From the NCBI RefSeq assembly GCF_000739635.1, contig NZ_BATQ01000056.1:62001-126000 (forward strand): DNA of 64,000 bases, written 5' to 3'. Shown here one piece after another: positions 16,023 through 25,214 of this stretch. Position 1 is the first letter of the stretch; each line of letters opens with the position of its first letter. The notes beneath the pieces are model-generated. The model was not told where the DNA came from. It saw nothing but the letters and a program-made list of their open reading frames with translations, and searched no databases. The position numbers and the translations under genes are program-made. The stretch comes from Verrucomicrobium sp. BvORR034. GTDB lineage: Bacteria > Verrucomicrobiota > Verrucomicrobiia > Verrucomicrobiales > Verrucomicrobiaceae.

Positions 16023-17126
16023 CTATTCGGCCGGCGCCTTGTGTTCAAAGGTGCCGGAGCTGCCCAGCACAGAGGTGAAGCCGCCTTCGTAGAGCCATTT
16101 CCTAGACTCCGCCTTGTTCTTCAAATGAGCATCCCAAAAGGCGGTGGTGCTTTTCGTGATGAGTTTTTGAAAAGCTTCGTCGGCCGCCTCCCGCTCGGGA
16201 TCCCGCTGCATGCGGCCTGAGAAGATCATGTGATCGCCGTCCTTGAAGATCACCAGGCAGGTGGAGGCGTGTTGCATGCGATCATAGGGAATGCGCCGGT
16301 CCGCGGCCATGGTCTCGCCCACCGGGCTGTCGTCGAGGGTCCCGGTCATGTGGAAGACGGGGATGCGGATGTTGTCGAAGGCCTCCTGCGCGACTCTCTG
16401 TCCGCCGATGACTGGAGCGCTCATCTGGATCACCGCCTTCACCCGGGCATCCGCCAGGGCCGAGACGCCGCCACGAAATGACTGGCCAGCGATGGCCATG
16501 ACGGTGAAGCCACCAAAGGAGTGGCCAGCCGCCCCAATGCGGCTCAGATCGAGTCGGCCGTAGAGAGGAGACTTGGGATCCTGGTTCTGCCGGGTCAGTT
16601 CATCGATCACGAAAGTCACGTCGGCAGGGCGTGCCAGGGCATTGGCGGGTGTGGCAGCTGCTTTCCTTACTGCCTGCATGCGCTCCGCAGGGCGGGCCTC
16701 CCTCCAGACGGCATCGTCACTGCCCAGATGCTGGACATGCACGCTGGCATAGCCAGCCTGAGACCAGTGCTGCCCCAGGTAGGAGTAGCCTTCGCGGGAG
16801 CCGCCCAGGCCATGGGAGAAGATGATCACCGGGACGGGTTCTGCCTTGATAGCTGGGCTGGCCGGCGGAAGGTAGATCAAGACCGGTACGGATCGCTGCC
16901 GGGAGGCGTCCACCCAGTCCAGCTTTAGAGGCGCGCTGGCAGGGACGGCTGGGGATGCTGTCGGTGCTGCGGGTGCTGTGGCGGGGCGTGGCCGGGGATC
17001 CGCCAGCACCTTGGAAGGTTGAAGCAGGCAAAGACTACCAGGGATAAGCAGCGCAGGAAGCAGGGCCCGGTGCAGGAATCGCAGCGAGACCGTCGTGAGA
17101 TAGGCGGAAGAGGGGAGGGGCTTCAT
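16023..17126 (-). CDS. Secreted alpha/beta hydrolase (PAF-acetylhydrolase/dienelactone-hydrolase-like)
   Basis: A 367-residue protein with a signal peptide (hydrophobic core about 20-36) and a Pro/Ala-rich linker to residue 65. The oxyanion region F-S-H-G-L-G-G is at 103-109 and the nucleophile elbow G-H-S-F-G-G has Ser203. A plausible acid is in T-G-T-L-D-D-S-P and the catalytic His in F-K-D-G-D-H-M. The layout fits lipid or acyl-ester hydrolases of the platelet-activating-factor acetylhydrolase group. Substrate is unknown. It is convergent with the AsmA-like gene. Confidence 0.7.
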   Translation of the reverse strand: MKPLPSSAYLTTVSLRFLHRALLPALLIPGSLCLLQPSKVLADPRPRPATAPAAPTASPAVPASAPLKLDWVDASRQRSVPVLIYLPPASPAIKAEPVPVIIFSHGLGGSREGYSYLGQHWSQAGYASVHVQHLGSDDAVWREARPAERMQAVRKAAATPANALARPADVTFVIDELTRQNQDPKSPLYGRLDLSRIGAAGHSFGGFTVMAIAGQSFRGGVSALADARVKAVIQMSAPVIGGQRVAQEAFDNIRIPVFHMTGTLDDSPVGETMAADRRIPYDRMQHASTCLVIFKDGDHMIFSGRMQRDPEREAADEAFQKLITKSTTAFWDAHLKNKAESRKWLYEGGFTSVLGSSGTFEHKAPAE

Positions 17127-17200
17127 CGGTTACCCCTGCGAAGACGCCCCTGGGTTCTGTCTGGTTACGCCGAATGCTCCAAGTCGTCCTGGAGCATCGA

Positions 17201-18097
17201 TCAAGGGCGCAACGTGAGGCGATTGACGTGAATGATCTGGTTCACAGCTTCCGGTACCGGGTGGGTCTCCGGTTTCCAGCTGTACACCTTGATGGTCGGG
17301 CGCGTTTCATTTCCGGTCAGGACCAGGGCATTGATCTGCAGCACGCGCTTTTCTCCCTCCGGGATGGGGAGCTGCTTCACAGACAGCTGCAGAGGGTTTT
17401 CACCGTCGCGAAGACCACCGATGATGATGTGCTCCTCCGCATTGTTTTCCACCGTGGCGGCATCGAAGCCATTGACCACCGCCGTGGTCTGGTAGCCGAA
17501 GGAGGCGATCTGAAGCACACCGATGCGGTCTGGCACCGGGCAGGCTTTGGGGATGGGGGGCACGACGCCGGTGGGGGCAAACTCAGGCTCGTTGAGAAAG
17601 GCTGAGCTGCCGCCGTTCTTGAGCGTGGCCCGGACATCGGGCGCGCTGGCAAGATTGACCAGACGGGTGGTGTCGAATTTCCACCCGGTGCTTTCCAGGA
17701 TGAATTTCAGGATGAGGAGATTCTCCGGCACTTCAGAGGAGTCCAACAGGCCGATATCGACCTTGCCAAAGTAGGCGAGTTGCCCGGTGACGCCGTTGAT
17801 GTCCATTTTGAGAAAGCGCAAGGTGGCGGTTTCTGGTGGGCGGACGGGCAGGTCGAAGAGGGCGGCGGGAAAGGCCTGCTTCTGGCTGACGATGAGATTG
17901 CGCGTCATCAACTGCCGTGAGGTCGCGGTGGCCTGCTGCCAGGAGGCGAGACTGCGGGTGACCATGGCCTCCCGCCAGCGGGAGTAGGACTGCTCCATCT
18001 GCCGGCGGGCAGCAGCGTCCTGCCCCTGGGCTTGGGGGAGGAGAGTGCAGAGGAGCACAACAGCAACGAAGAGGGGGGCTGGCACAAATCGGGTCAT
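17201..18097 (-). CDS. Secreted hypothetical protein
   Basis: A 298-residue protein with a signal peptide (hydrophobic residues 6-22, then A-Q-G-Q). A helical segment at 25-60 is followed by beta-rich sequence without a recognised domain. The phrase G-Y-Q-T-T-A-V-V-N-G near residue 210 and the final N-Q-I-I-H-V-N suggest a carbohydrate- or calcium-binding beta-sandwich, but this is a guess. The start at 18097 gives the best signal peptide; 18118 and 18166 are in frame. It lies 74 bp upstream of the hydrolase on the same strand and may be co-transcribed. Confidence 0.5.
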   Translation of the reverse strand: MTRFVPAPLFVAVVLLCTLLPQAQGQDAAARRQMEQSYSRWREAMVTRSLASWQQATATSRQLMTRNLIVSQKQAFPAALFDLPVRPPETATLRFLKMDINGVTGQLAYFGKVDIGLLDSSEVPENLLILKFILESTGWKFDTTRLVNLASAPDVRATLKNGGSSAFLNEPEFAPTGVVPPIPKACPVPDRIGVLQIASFGYQTTAVVNGFDAATVENNAEEHIIIGGLRDGENPLQLSVKQLPIPEGEKRVLQINALVLTGNETRPTIKVYSWKPETHPVPEAVNQIIHVNRLTLRP

Positions 18098-18304
18098 TTT
18101 CTGGAAGACTAGCAACATTGGCTGACTAACGCAAAACCAAGGATCTTCTGGACAGCGGGAAAGCATCCTTTATGGAGAGAAGGTTTCTTCGGAAATCTGG
18201 CAGGCCAAATGCTGTTTATCCACCTTCTCGTCTCGGGTTTGTGTCGGATTCGTAAAAGTATTTGCCGAGCCTGATATTCTCTGGAAGATCGCCGCCTGCT
18301 TTTT

Positions 18305-19171
18305 ATGCTGCCTCACGAAGACAGTCTCACCAAACTCCCTCCGATTGATCGCAATCGCGAGCTTTTGAAGACTGCCCGGGAAGAAGTTTACAAGACGGTG
18401 GGGGGGCACGATCTGCCTGTTTACTTTTGGGAACCGACGGCCGAGAAGGCTCCTCCGTACCCAAAGAGTGTGATCGCGTTCTTCTTCAGCAGTGGCTGGG
18501 ACAATGGTCAGGTGAGCCAGTTTGCCCCGCACTGTTTGTACTTCGCCTCCCGTGGCATGACGGCAATGGCTTTTGACTACCGCGTTTCGGCCAAACATGG
18601 ATCCACTCCGGTGGATTCGATGGCGGATGTGCGCTCTGCGATGCGCTGGCTACGGCTGAATGCCGTGGAGCTGGGCATCAATCCCGGCAAAATTGTCGGG
18701 GCAGGCGGAAGCGGTGGTGCCCACATGATCGCTGCTGCGGCCATGGTGCAGGGTTTTGACGAACCCGGCGAGGACGAGAGCATCTCCTGTGCACCCAATG
18801 CCCTGGCGCTCTTCAACCCTGTGCTGGACACGTCCAAGAAGGGCTTTGGTCATGACCGGTTCCTTCATCCGGACGACGCCAAGAAGGCCAACCTGATGGC
18901 GGCCATTGCGCCCAACCTTCCGCCGACCCTGATTTTCCACGGCACGCACGACCGCGTAGTGCCCTTTGAGATATCAGAGGAGTTCGTCCGCAAAATGAAG
19001 AAGAAGAAGAATGTCTGCGAACTCATGGTCTATGAGGGGCAGGGGCATGGCTTCTTCAATTTCAATGTTTCCTTTGACCTCTATCAAGGGACGCTGAATG
19101 CGCTGGACGACTTCCTGGTCACCCAGGGGTTCATTGAGCACGATCCCGACATGCAGGTGGATCTGATGTGA
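18305..19171 (+). CDS. Alpha/beta hydrolase (acetyl esterase-like)
   Basis: A 288-residue cytoplasmic-looking hydrolase without a signal peptide. The strand-turn F-F-F-S-S-G-W-D-N-G carries the oxyanion region. The nucleophile elbow is G-A-G-G-S-G-G-A-H, the esterase/lipase form. The acid is in H-G-T-H-D-R-V-V-P-F and the catalytic His is in G-Q-G-H-G-F-F. This matches BD-FAE/acetyl-esterase-like enzymes that deacylate xylan or other acetylated sugars. Substrate is not predictable. It stands alone between a minus-strand gene and a plus-strand LURP-one-like gene. Confidence 0.7.
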   Translation: MLPHEDSLTKLPPIDRNRELLKTAREEVYKTVGGHDLPVYFWEPTAEKAPPYPKSVIAFFFSSGWDNGQVSQFAPHCLYFASRGMTAMAFDYRVSAKHGSTPVDSMADVRSAMRWLRLNAVELGINPGKIVGAGGSGGAHMIAAAAMVQGFDEPGEDESISCAPNALALFNPVLDTSKKGFGHDRFLHPDDAKKANLMAAIAPNLPPTLIFHGTHDRVVPFEISEEFVRKMKKKKNVCELMVYEGQGHGFFNFNVSFDLYQGTLNALDDFLVTQGFIEHDPDMQVDLM

Positions 19172-19253
19172 CCTGGCAGGTGTGAGGCAAACCGGTCCGA
19201 CAGTGCCAGGCGTATAAAACTCCGCTCCGTCATCGTTTTCTGACACCCCTGCC

Positions 19254-19838
19254 ATGCAATACCCTCTAAGGCTCCGTTTCAAGATCCTGGCGCTCGCGCC
19301 GCAGTGCTTTGTAGAAGACGCCTCGGGCGCGGAGGTCTGCTATGTGAAGCAGAAGCTCCTGCGTCTGAAGGAGAAGGTGGAGGTCTTCACCGACTCCTCT
19401 CGTCGTGAACTGCTCTGCACTATTTCTGCGGACCGGATGATTGATTTCAGCGCTTCCTACACCTTCCGGACGCCGGATGGCCAGGTGATGGGCGCGGTGC
19501 GCCGTCGGGGGCTGAAGTCTCTGTGGCGGGCGTCCTACGAAATTCTGGATGCCAAGGGGCAGCCGACCTTTGAGATCCACGAGGAGAATCCTTTCGCCAA
19601 GGTGCTGGATTCCGTACTGGGTGAGATCCCGGTGGTGGGGCTGCTGACGGGATTTTTTGCCCATCCCCGCTATGCGGTTCGTCAGGAAGGGCGGACGTTG
19701 TTGCGCATGACCAAGCGGCGCGCCTTCTTTGAGGGGCGCTTTGACGTTGAACAAGTGGAGCCGGTCGCGCCTCAGGACGAGCTGGGAATCGTGCTTTCCC
19801 TGCTCATGTTTGTGCTTTTGGAACGTTCTCGTGGCTAA
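19254..19838 (+). CDS. LURP-one-related (tubby-like fold) protein
   Basis: A 194-residue protein. The N-terminal part reads as alternating short strands (F-K-I-L-A, C-F-V-E-D, V-C-Y-V-K-Q-K, L-L-R-L-K-E-K-V-E-V-F) followed by a central D-x-x-G motif and a helix, the pattern of the LOR/tubby C-terminal fold. The C-terminus is hydrophobic (I-V-L-S-L-L-M-F-V-L-L), suggesting membrane contact as in phospholipid scramblases of this fold. Function in bacteria is unknown. Confidence 0.55.
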   Translation: MQYPLRLRFKILALAPQCFVEDASGAEVCYVKQKLLRLKEKVEVFTDSSRRELLCTISADRMIDFSASYTFRTPDGQVMGAVRRRGLKSLWRASYEILDAKGQPTFEIHEENPFAKVLDSVLGEIPVVGLLTGFFAHPRYAVRQEGRTLLRMTKRRAFFEGRFDVEQVEPVAPQDELGIVLSLLMFVLLERSRG

Positions 19839-19929
19839 CACTTGAGCGTCAGCCTTGTCTGACGATTACGTTCCCGCAGCCATTTCATGGACCTGCCGGT
19901 TCAGGCTGGTCTGTATTTCCCGAATCATC

Positions 19930-22815
19930 ATGACGACACGCAAACTCTCTCTGAGTCTCGTGGCGCTGCTCCTTGGTGCAGTGCCGTTTTCACCCCCCCG
20001 CCTGTCTGCGGAACCCTGGACGCACGAGGAAAGCGACCTCAAACCTGATGGCAAGGCGGTCTTTGGCCGGCTGGAGAACGGGCTGCGTTATGTCATCTAT
20101 CCCAACAAGTTCCCGGTGGAGGGGCGTGCGAGCATCCGCCTCTTTGTGGATGCCGGATCCCTGATGGAGGAGGATGACCAGCAGGGGATGGCCCACTTCC
20201 TGGAGCACATGGCCTTCAACGGGTCCAAAAACTTCGCGGCTGGCACCATGGTGGAGCGCTTCCAGCGTCTCGGGATGGGCTTTGGTGCCGACACCAATGC
20301 CCACACGTCCTTCCGGGAGACGGTGTACAAGCTGGAGCTGCCCAAGGTGGATGAAAAGATGCTCACGGAGGGCCTGCACCTTTTCCGCGATGACCTCGAC
20401 GGCATGCTGCTGGGTGAGGGTGAAATCGACAAGGAACGTGGCGTCATCCTGAGCGAGAAGCTGGCGCGGGACTCCGTGGAAACCCGGGTGATGGAGGCAG
20501 GCTATGAGTTTGCCATGCCGGACTCCCTCCTTCCCAAGCGATTCCCGATTGGCAAGGAAGACACCATCAAGGGCATGAAGCGGCAGCGTTTTGTGGACTT
20601 CTACCAGAAGTGGTACACGCCCAAGCGCGCGGTCGTGATCGTCGCCGGCGACGTGGACATCCCGCTCGTGGAAAAGCTGATCAAAGAGAACTTCTCGGAT
20701 GCCAAGGCCCAGCTGGGAGACTCGCCCGATCAGAGCCTCGGCAAAATCACGGAGGGTCGCGGCCTGGTCGCCAAGCTCCACACGGAGCTTGAGGCCCCTG
20801 CCACAGAGATCAGCATTGAGGTGGTGAAGCCCGCTGACAAAGAGGGCGACTCCGTCAGCCGTCGTCGCGAGAAGATGATCCGCAATCTGGCGGATGGTAT
20901 GGTCAACCAGCGCTTGTCTGAACTGGCAAAGAAGGAGAACTCCCCGGTGATCGAAGCCGAGGCCTACAACTTCGACATGTTCAAGTTTGTCGCCAACAGC
21001 GGCGTGTACGCCAAGTGCAAGCCGGAGAACTGGCAGCCAGCGCTGAACCTCGCCGAGCAGGAGCTTCGCCGCGCCTTGCAGCATGGCTTCGCCACCGCGG
21101 AGTTTGCCGAGGCCAAGGCCACGTATCTGAAGGGCATCCGTCTGCGTGCTGAGGGCAAGGACACTCGCAAAAACGCCGAGCTGGCCGATGGCTTCGTTCG
21201 TGCCCTCGGATCGGAACTGGTCTTCACCGACCCGGAAGATGACCTGAAGCGCGTTGAGAAGGAACTGGCGACCGTCACGGCGGAGGACTGCCTGACCTCC
21301 CTCCGCGATGCTTGGAAGGGGAATGACATCCAGATCTTTATCGGTGGGAATCTGAACCTCGACAACGCTGCGGAGACCATCTTGGCGGCCTACAAGGCGA
21401 GCGCAGCGAAGCCCGTAACGGCACCAGCTCAGGGGGCAGAGGCGGTCTTTGCGTACTCAAACTTTGGTGAAGCAGGGAAAGTGGTGACCCGCAATGAGGT
21501 GAAGGACTTGGAAATCACCCAGGTGGTCTTTGCCAACCAGGTGCGGTTGAACCTGAAGAAGACCGACTTTGAGAAGAACAGCATCCGGGTGGCGGTGAAC
21601 TTCGGTGGCGGCAAGCTCGATGCACCGGCTGACAAGCCCGGCCTCGTGCCCTATGCGCAGAGTGTCTTCCGTCAGGGGGGGCTGGAAAAGCACAGCATGG
21701 ACGACCTGCGGCGCATCTTCGCCAGCAAGACGGTTTCCACGGAGTTCGCCATCGGGGATGACACCTTCACCCTTGCGGGCAAGACCAATCCCCAGGATCT
21801 GGACGCCCAGCTGCAACTGCTGTGTGCGACCCTCTCCGCTCCGGGGTACCGCGAAGAGGCAGATCGCCAGTTCAAGATGAACCTCGAGGCCGTCTATCAG
21901 GAACTGCAGCACACCGCCGAAGGGGTGATGCAGGACAAAGTGGTGGGCTTCATCCACAGCGATGACTTCCGGTTTGTCTTCCCGCCCCGGGAGGAAATGG
22001 GACGTCGGAGCCTGACGGAGCTCAAGGCATGGCTCACGCCGACGCTTAAGGACTCGTACATGGAGATCACCGTACTGGGTGACATTGATGTCGAGAAGAC
22101 CATCGAACTGGTGGCGGCCACATTCGGCACTCTGCCCAAGCGTGCCGACAAGCGCCCCAACTATGATGAGGCCCGCAAGATGACCTTCCCGGCGGATCCC
22201 CGCACGAAGGACATCAAGTTCACCACAGAGATCCCACGCGCCTACGCGCTGGCCTACTGGCCTACGGATGACATGCTGGATGTCAAGCGCACCCGCCGTC
22301 TGATCCTGCTGGGGCAGATCCTGGATGACCGCCTGCGTCTCAAGATCCGTGAAGAACTGGGGGAAACCTACAGCCCGACCAGCTACCATGTGGCCAGCGA
22401 CACGTTCCCAGGATACGGGTACATGACCGCCATGGCCACCCTGAAGCCGGAACAGGTGGAGCAGGTGAAGCCCATGTTCCTGGAGATTGCCGAAGGCATC
22501 ATCAAGGAGGGGATCTCTGATGACGAGTTCCAGCGTGCGCGTGAGCCTCAACTCCAGCAGTTGGTGCAGATGCGTCGGGACAATCGCTACTGGCTTACCC
22601 GGGTACTGCCCAATTGCCAGTCACAACCCTACCGTCTGGAATGGTGCCGCTCCCTCGTGGACGACTTCACAGGCATCAAGAAGGAGGAGCTCAATGAGCT
22701 GGCCAAGACTTACCTCGGAGGTGCCAAGAGCATCACCATCGGATTGCTGCCTGAGCTGGAGAAAGCCCCTGAGGGCTCCGGCAAGGCCGCCGCAGCCGGA
22801 TCGGTGAGCAAGTAG
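19930..22815 (+). CDS. M16 family zinc metalloprotease (insulinase/PqqL-like)
   Basis: A 961-residue secreted protease. A signal peptide occupies residues 1-25 (S-A-E end). The inverted zinc motif H-F-L-E-H is at residues 89-93, with the third ligand glutamate expected in the G-V-I-L-S-E-K helix some 80 residues later. Two M16 halves are present, so this is a single-chain four-domain enzyme of the pitrilysin/PqqL type. The second half lacks the zinc motif and carries the usual R/Y-type substrate loop (L-K-I-R-E-E-L-G-E-T-Y-S-P). It probably degrades peptides in the periplasm. A Shine-Dalgarno sequence is not obvious; the start at 19930 is chosen for the signal peptide. A terminator follows. 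Confidence 0.88.
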   Translation: MTTRKLSLSLVALLLGAVPFSPPRLSAEPWTHEESDLKPDGKAVFGRLENGLRYVIYPNKFPVEGRASIRLFVDAGSLMEEDDQQGMAHFLEHMAFNGSKNFAAGTMVERFQRLGMGFGADTNAHTSFRETVYKLELPKVDEKMLTEGLHLFRDDLDGMLLGEGEIDKERGVILSEKLARDSVETRVMEAGYEFAMPDSLLPKRFPIGKEDTIKGMKRQRFVDFYQKWYTPKRAVVIVAGDVDIPLVEKLIKENFSDAKAQLGDSPDQSLGKITEGRGLVAKLHTELEAPATEISIEVVKPADKEGDSVSRRREKMIRNLADGMVNQRLSELAKKENSPVIEAEAYNFDMFKFVANSGVYAKCKPENWQPALNLAEQELRRALQHGFATAEFAEAKATYLKGIRLRAEGKDTRKNAELADGFVRALGSELVFTDPEDDLKRVEKELATVTAEDCLTSLRDAWKGNDIQIFIGGNLNLDNAAETILAAYKASAAKPVTAPAQGAEAVFAYSNFGEAGKVVTRNEVKDLEITQVVFANQVRLNLKKTDFEKNSIRVAVNFGGGKLDAPADKPGLVPYAQSVFRQGGLEKHSMDDLRRIFASKTVSTEFAIGDDTFTLAGKTNPQDLDAQLQLLCATLSAPGYREEADRQFKMNLEAVYQELQHTAEGVMQDKVVGFIHSDDFRFVFPPREEMGRRSLTELKAWLTPTLKDSYMEITVLGDIDVEKTIELVAATFGTLPKRADKRPNYDEARKMTFPADPRTKDIKFTTEIPRAYALAYWPTDDMLDVKRTRRLILLGQILDDRLRLKIREELGETYSPTSYHVASDTFPGYGYMTAMATLKPEQVEQVKPMFLEIAEGIIKEGISDDEFQRAREPQLQQLVQMRRDNRYWLTRVLPNCQSQPYRLEWCRSLVDDFTGIKKEELNELAKTYLGGAKSITIGLLPELEKAPEGSGKAAAAGSVSK

Positions 22816-22856
22816 GTCGGCGATTGAGTCGCCACAAAATTTGGGTCTTTTGTTGG

Positions 22857-22889
22857 ATCCCGTCTCCCATCTGGGAGACGGGATTTTTT
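22857..22889 (+). terminator. Intrinsic terminator after the M16 protease
   Basis: A 13-bp perfect stem, ATCCCGTCTCCCA paired with TGGGAGACGGGAT, with a minimal TC loop (the top pairs must open) and a T6 tail. Confidence 0.9.
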
Positions 22890-23241
22890 GTGCCGGAGGG
22901 GCCAGAGGGGGAGGGAGCGCGGGGCGCGTAGAGATAGTGCAGAGATGGAAGGCAGAAGGCCCTTTTGCACTCCCCCAGCAGCCCTACGTGACTGGCGGAC
23001 TGAGGGGCCCGGGCGACCGGACTGAGGTCGAAATTCTGACTGTCCCGTCGCCAACTGGAAAGAGGTGCGTGAACTGCATTTAGGTGCGGGTGCCGGGGCA
23101 AAACAAAGATCCAGATCCGCTGTAACTTGTTCTAAATTCGGCTAAAATGCGGGCCCTCACCTGCTGTGAATTTGAGGTATTTAACGCACGTTAACCATCG
23201 CATTTACACGGCGAAATCGGTCAATAAAAGCAAAATCCTGC
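22890..23241. other. Intergenic region upstream of the ribosomal operon, no gene seen
   Basis: About 350 bp without a convincing gene. The left part is very G-rich on the plus strand and the right part (23120-23240) becomes AT-rich. It could hold a leader RNA for the ribosomal operon, but no known riboswitch or ribosomal-protein leader was recognised. Confidence 0.4.
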
Positions 23242-23269
23242 TTGCACGCGTTGATTCTCATGCTAGACA
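23242..23269 (+). promoter_or_regulatory. Putative sigma-70-type promoter of the rpmJ-rpsM-rpsK-rpsD operon
   Basis: TTGCAC at 23242-23247 and TAGACA at 23264-23269 with a 16-bp spacer, about 60 bp upstream of rpmJ. The region upstream is AT-rich, as expected for a strong ribosomal promoter. The -10 is not a perfect match. Confidence 0.45.
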
Positions 23270-23326
23270 TGCCGACTCCCCGCCCCGCTAACACTTGGTG
23301 CGGGACTGTTTTCACCACCCCTCAAC

Positions 23327-23440
23327 ATGCGAGTCCGTCCCTCCGTCAAACGCCTTTGTGAGTCTTGCCGTGTCATTCGGCGCAAGGGCACCGTGCGCGT
23401 TGTCTGCAAGAACCCGCGGCACAAGCAGCGGCAAGGTTAA
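23327..23440 (+). CDS. rpmJ: 50S ribosomal protein L36
   Basis: A 37-residue protein beginning [11 protein letters not shown] with the zinc-ribbon pattern C-x2-C near residues 11-14 and a later [11 protein letters not shown] end. This is the zinc-containing (C+) type of L36, although only three cysteines and one histidine form the site, as is normal. It is the first gene of the operon, 29 bp before rpsM. Confidence 0.95.
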   Translation: MRVRPSVKRLCESCRVIRRKGTVRVVCKNPRHKQRQG

Positions 23441-23469
23441 TTTCATTCACTGACACAACACGTACGAAT

Positions 23470-23865
23470 ATGGCACGTTTGCTTGGAGTAGAAATCCCTA
23501 ACGAGAAGCGCATCGAAGCATCGCTTCCTTACATTTATGGCATTGGTCCCTCTCTGACGAGGAAGATCCTTGCTGAAACTGGTATCGACCCGAACATCCG
23601 TGCGGGCGAACTTTCTGACGAACAGCTTGCTGAGATCAGCCGCATCGTTGCCGCTAAGGGCATTGTGGTGGAAGGCGACCTTCGTCGTGAGTTGGGTGCG
23701 CACATGAAGCGCCTGACGAGCATCAACTGCTACCGCGCCACCCGCCACCGTCGTGGGCTTCCGGTTCGTGGTCAGCGCACCAAGACCAACTCCCGCACCC
23801 GTAAGGGCAAGCGCAAGACCGTGGGCATCCAGCGTAACCCGAATGCCAAGTCCGGCAAGGTGTAA
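23470..23865 (+). CDS. rpsM: 30S ribosomal protein S13
   Basis: A 131-residue protein with the full S13 signature: A-R-L-L-G-V-E-I-P start, Y-I-Y-G-I-G central motif, H-M-K-R-L-T-S-I-N-C-Y-R and the basic tail R-G-Q-R-T-K-T-N-S-R-T-R-K-G. It binds the head of the 30S subunit and contacts the P-site tRNA. The start at 23470 is set by family alignment. Confidence 0.96.
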   Translation: MARLLGVEIPNEKRIEASLPYIYGIGPSLTRKILAETGIDPNIRAGELSDEQLAEISRIVAAKGIVVEGDLRRELGAHMKRLTSINCYRATRHRRGLPVRGQRTKTNSRTRKGKRKTVGIQRNPNAKSGKV

Positions 23866-23898
23866 CCCTCGGGCTGATCTCAAATTTCATTGCATACC

Positions 23899-24480
23899 AT
23901 GTCCGAAGAAAATGTGACACCCGCAGAGCCCGCTGTTGAGCCTGTGACCCCCGCACCCGCCGCTCCTGAAGCTGCGGCTCCCGTTGCAGCGACAGCAGCC
24001 GCAGCACCGACTGCAGCCGCCGCTCCTGCTGAGAAGGAGAAGGAAAAGCCGAAGACCATCAATGATGTCTTCCTGAGCCTCGAAGGCGGTGCTCCTGAAG
24101 CGCCCAAGATCATCAAGGCCAAGGGCAGCAAGAACGTCTCCAGCGGCATTGTTCACGTCACCGCGACGTTCAACAACACGCAGGTGTCCGTCACCGACCG
24201 CAATGGCAACCTTATTGGTTGGTCCAGCTCCGGCAAGATGGGCTTCAAAGGTTCCCGCAAAGGCACGGCTTACGCCGGCCAGGTGGTTTCCCAAGACGCC
24301 TGCCGTCAGGCCATGGGTCACGGTCTTCGTGAAGTGGAAGTGCGCCTCAAGGGACCTGGCTCCGGCCGTGAGTCCGCTGTGCGTGCCGTCCAGGCTCTGA
24401 ACATTGAAATCACCGTCATCAAAGACGTGACCCCGGTGCCGCACAACGGTTGCCGTCCTCCCAAGGCGCGCCGCGTCTAA
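23899..24480 (+). CDS. rpsK: 30S ribosomal protein S11 with Ala/Pro-rich N-terminal extension
   Basis: A 193-residue protein. Residues 75-193 are a normal S11 ([40 protein letters not shown]). Residues 1-70 are an extra arm rich in Ala, Pro and Glu followed by a Lys/Glu patch, whereas typical bacterial S11 is about 125-130 residues long. S11 sits on the 30S platform near the mRNA exit, so an arm there could affect initiation; this is inference. The start at 23899 is preferred over 23890. Confidence 0.95.
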   Translation: MSEENVTPAEPAVEPVTPAPAAPEAAAPVAATAAAAPTAAAAPAEKEKEKPKTINDVFLSLEGGAPEAPKIIKAKGSKNVSSGIVHVTATFNNTQVSVTDRNGNLIGWSSSGKMGFKGSRKGTAYAGQVVSQDACRQAMGHGLREVEVRLKGPGSGRESAVRAVQALNIEITVIKDVTPVPHNGCRPPKARRV

Positions 24481-24513
24481 ACTCAGCCCGTTGCTGCACC
24501 CACTTTATCCGTC

Positions 24514-25125
24514 ATGGCTCGTTACACTGGTCCCAAAGAAAAAATCGCCCGCCGTTTTGGCGTGGCCCTCTTCGGCCCTTCCAAGGCCCTTGAGTTGCGC
24601 AACTTCCCGCCTGGTCAGCACGGCGCGCGCAACACCCGCCGCAAGCTCTCCGACTACGGCATCGCTCTTGCTGAGAAGCAGAAGCTTCGCCACACCTACG
24701 GCGTTCTTGAGAAGCAGTTCCGCCGCTTCTTCGCCGAAGCCTCCCGCCGTAAAGGCGTGACCGGTACCATCCTTCTTCAGATGCTCGAGCAGCGTCTGGA
24801 CAACGTGGTGTACCGCATGGGCTTCGCCAACAGCCGCTTCGCCGCCCGTCAGATGGTGGGTCATGGTCACGTGACCGTGAATGGCAAGCGCTGCAACATC
24901 GCAAGCGCGCAGATCAAGGCTGGCGATGTCGTCGCCGTGAAGAGCACCGCTCGCTCCCAGCAGCTGGCCAACCGTTTCCTCGATCTCACCCAGGGCGTGA
25001 ATTCCCCGGACTGGATGACCGTGGATCGCGACAAGCTCACGGGCACCGTCAACCGCTCCCCCGAGCGTGAAGAAATCGACGTGTTCGTCAACGAGCAGCT
25101 GGTGGTGGAACTCTACTCCCGCTAG
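24514..25125 (+). CDS. rpsD: 30S ribosomal protein S4
   Basis: A 203-residue S4 with the usual M-A-R-Y-T-G-P start, the L-x-x-R-L-D-N-V-V-Y-R-M-G-F-A motif of the S4 RNA-binding domain and the N-E-Q-L-V-V-E-L-Y-S-R end. It nucleates assembly of the 30S subunit and in other bacteria represses its own operon. It is the last gene of this unit, directly followed by a terminator, where rpoA would usually come next. Confidence 0.96.
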   Translation: MARYTGPKEKIARRFGVALFGPSKALELRNFPPGQHGARNTRRKLSDYGIALAEKQKLRHTYGVLEKQFRRFFAEASRRKGVTGTILLQMLEQRLDNVVYRMGFANSRFAARQMVGHGHVTVNGKRCNIASAQIKAGDVVAVKSTARSQQLANRFLDLTQGVNSPDWMTVDRDKLTGTVNRSPEREEIDVFVNEQLVVELYSR

Positions 25126-25166
25126 TCGATTTGAGTTCGAGAGAACTCACTTCCTCCCTTTCAAAG

Positions 25167-25194
25167 AAGCACGGCCTCACCGCCGTGCTTTTTT
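25167..25194 (+). terminator. Intrinsic terminator of the ribosomal operon
   Basis: A 9-bp stem AAGCACGGC / GCCGTGCTT with loop CTCACC and a T6 tail. It closes the transcript after rpsD. Confidence 0.88.
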
Positions 25195-25214
25195 GTTTTG
25201 TGGGGGGGGCGTTC

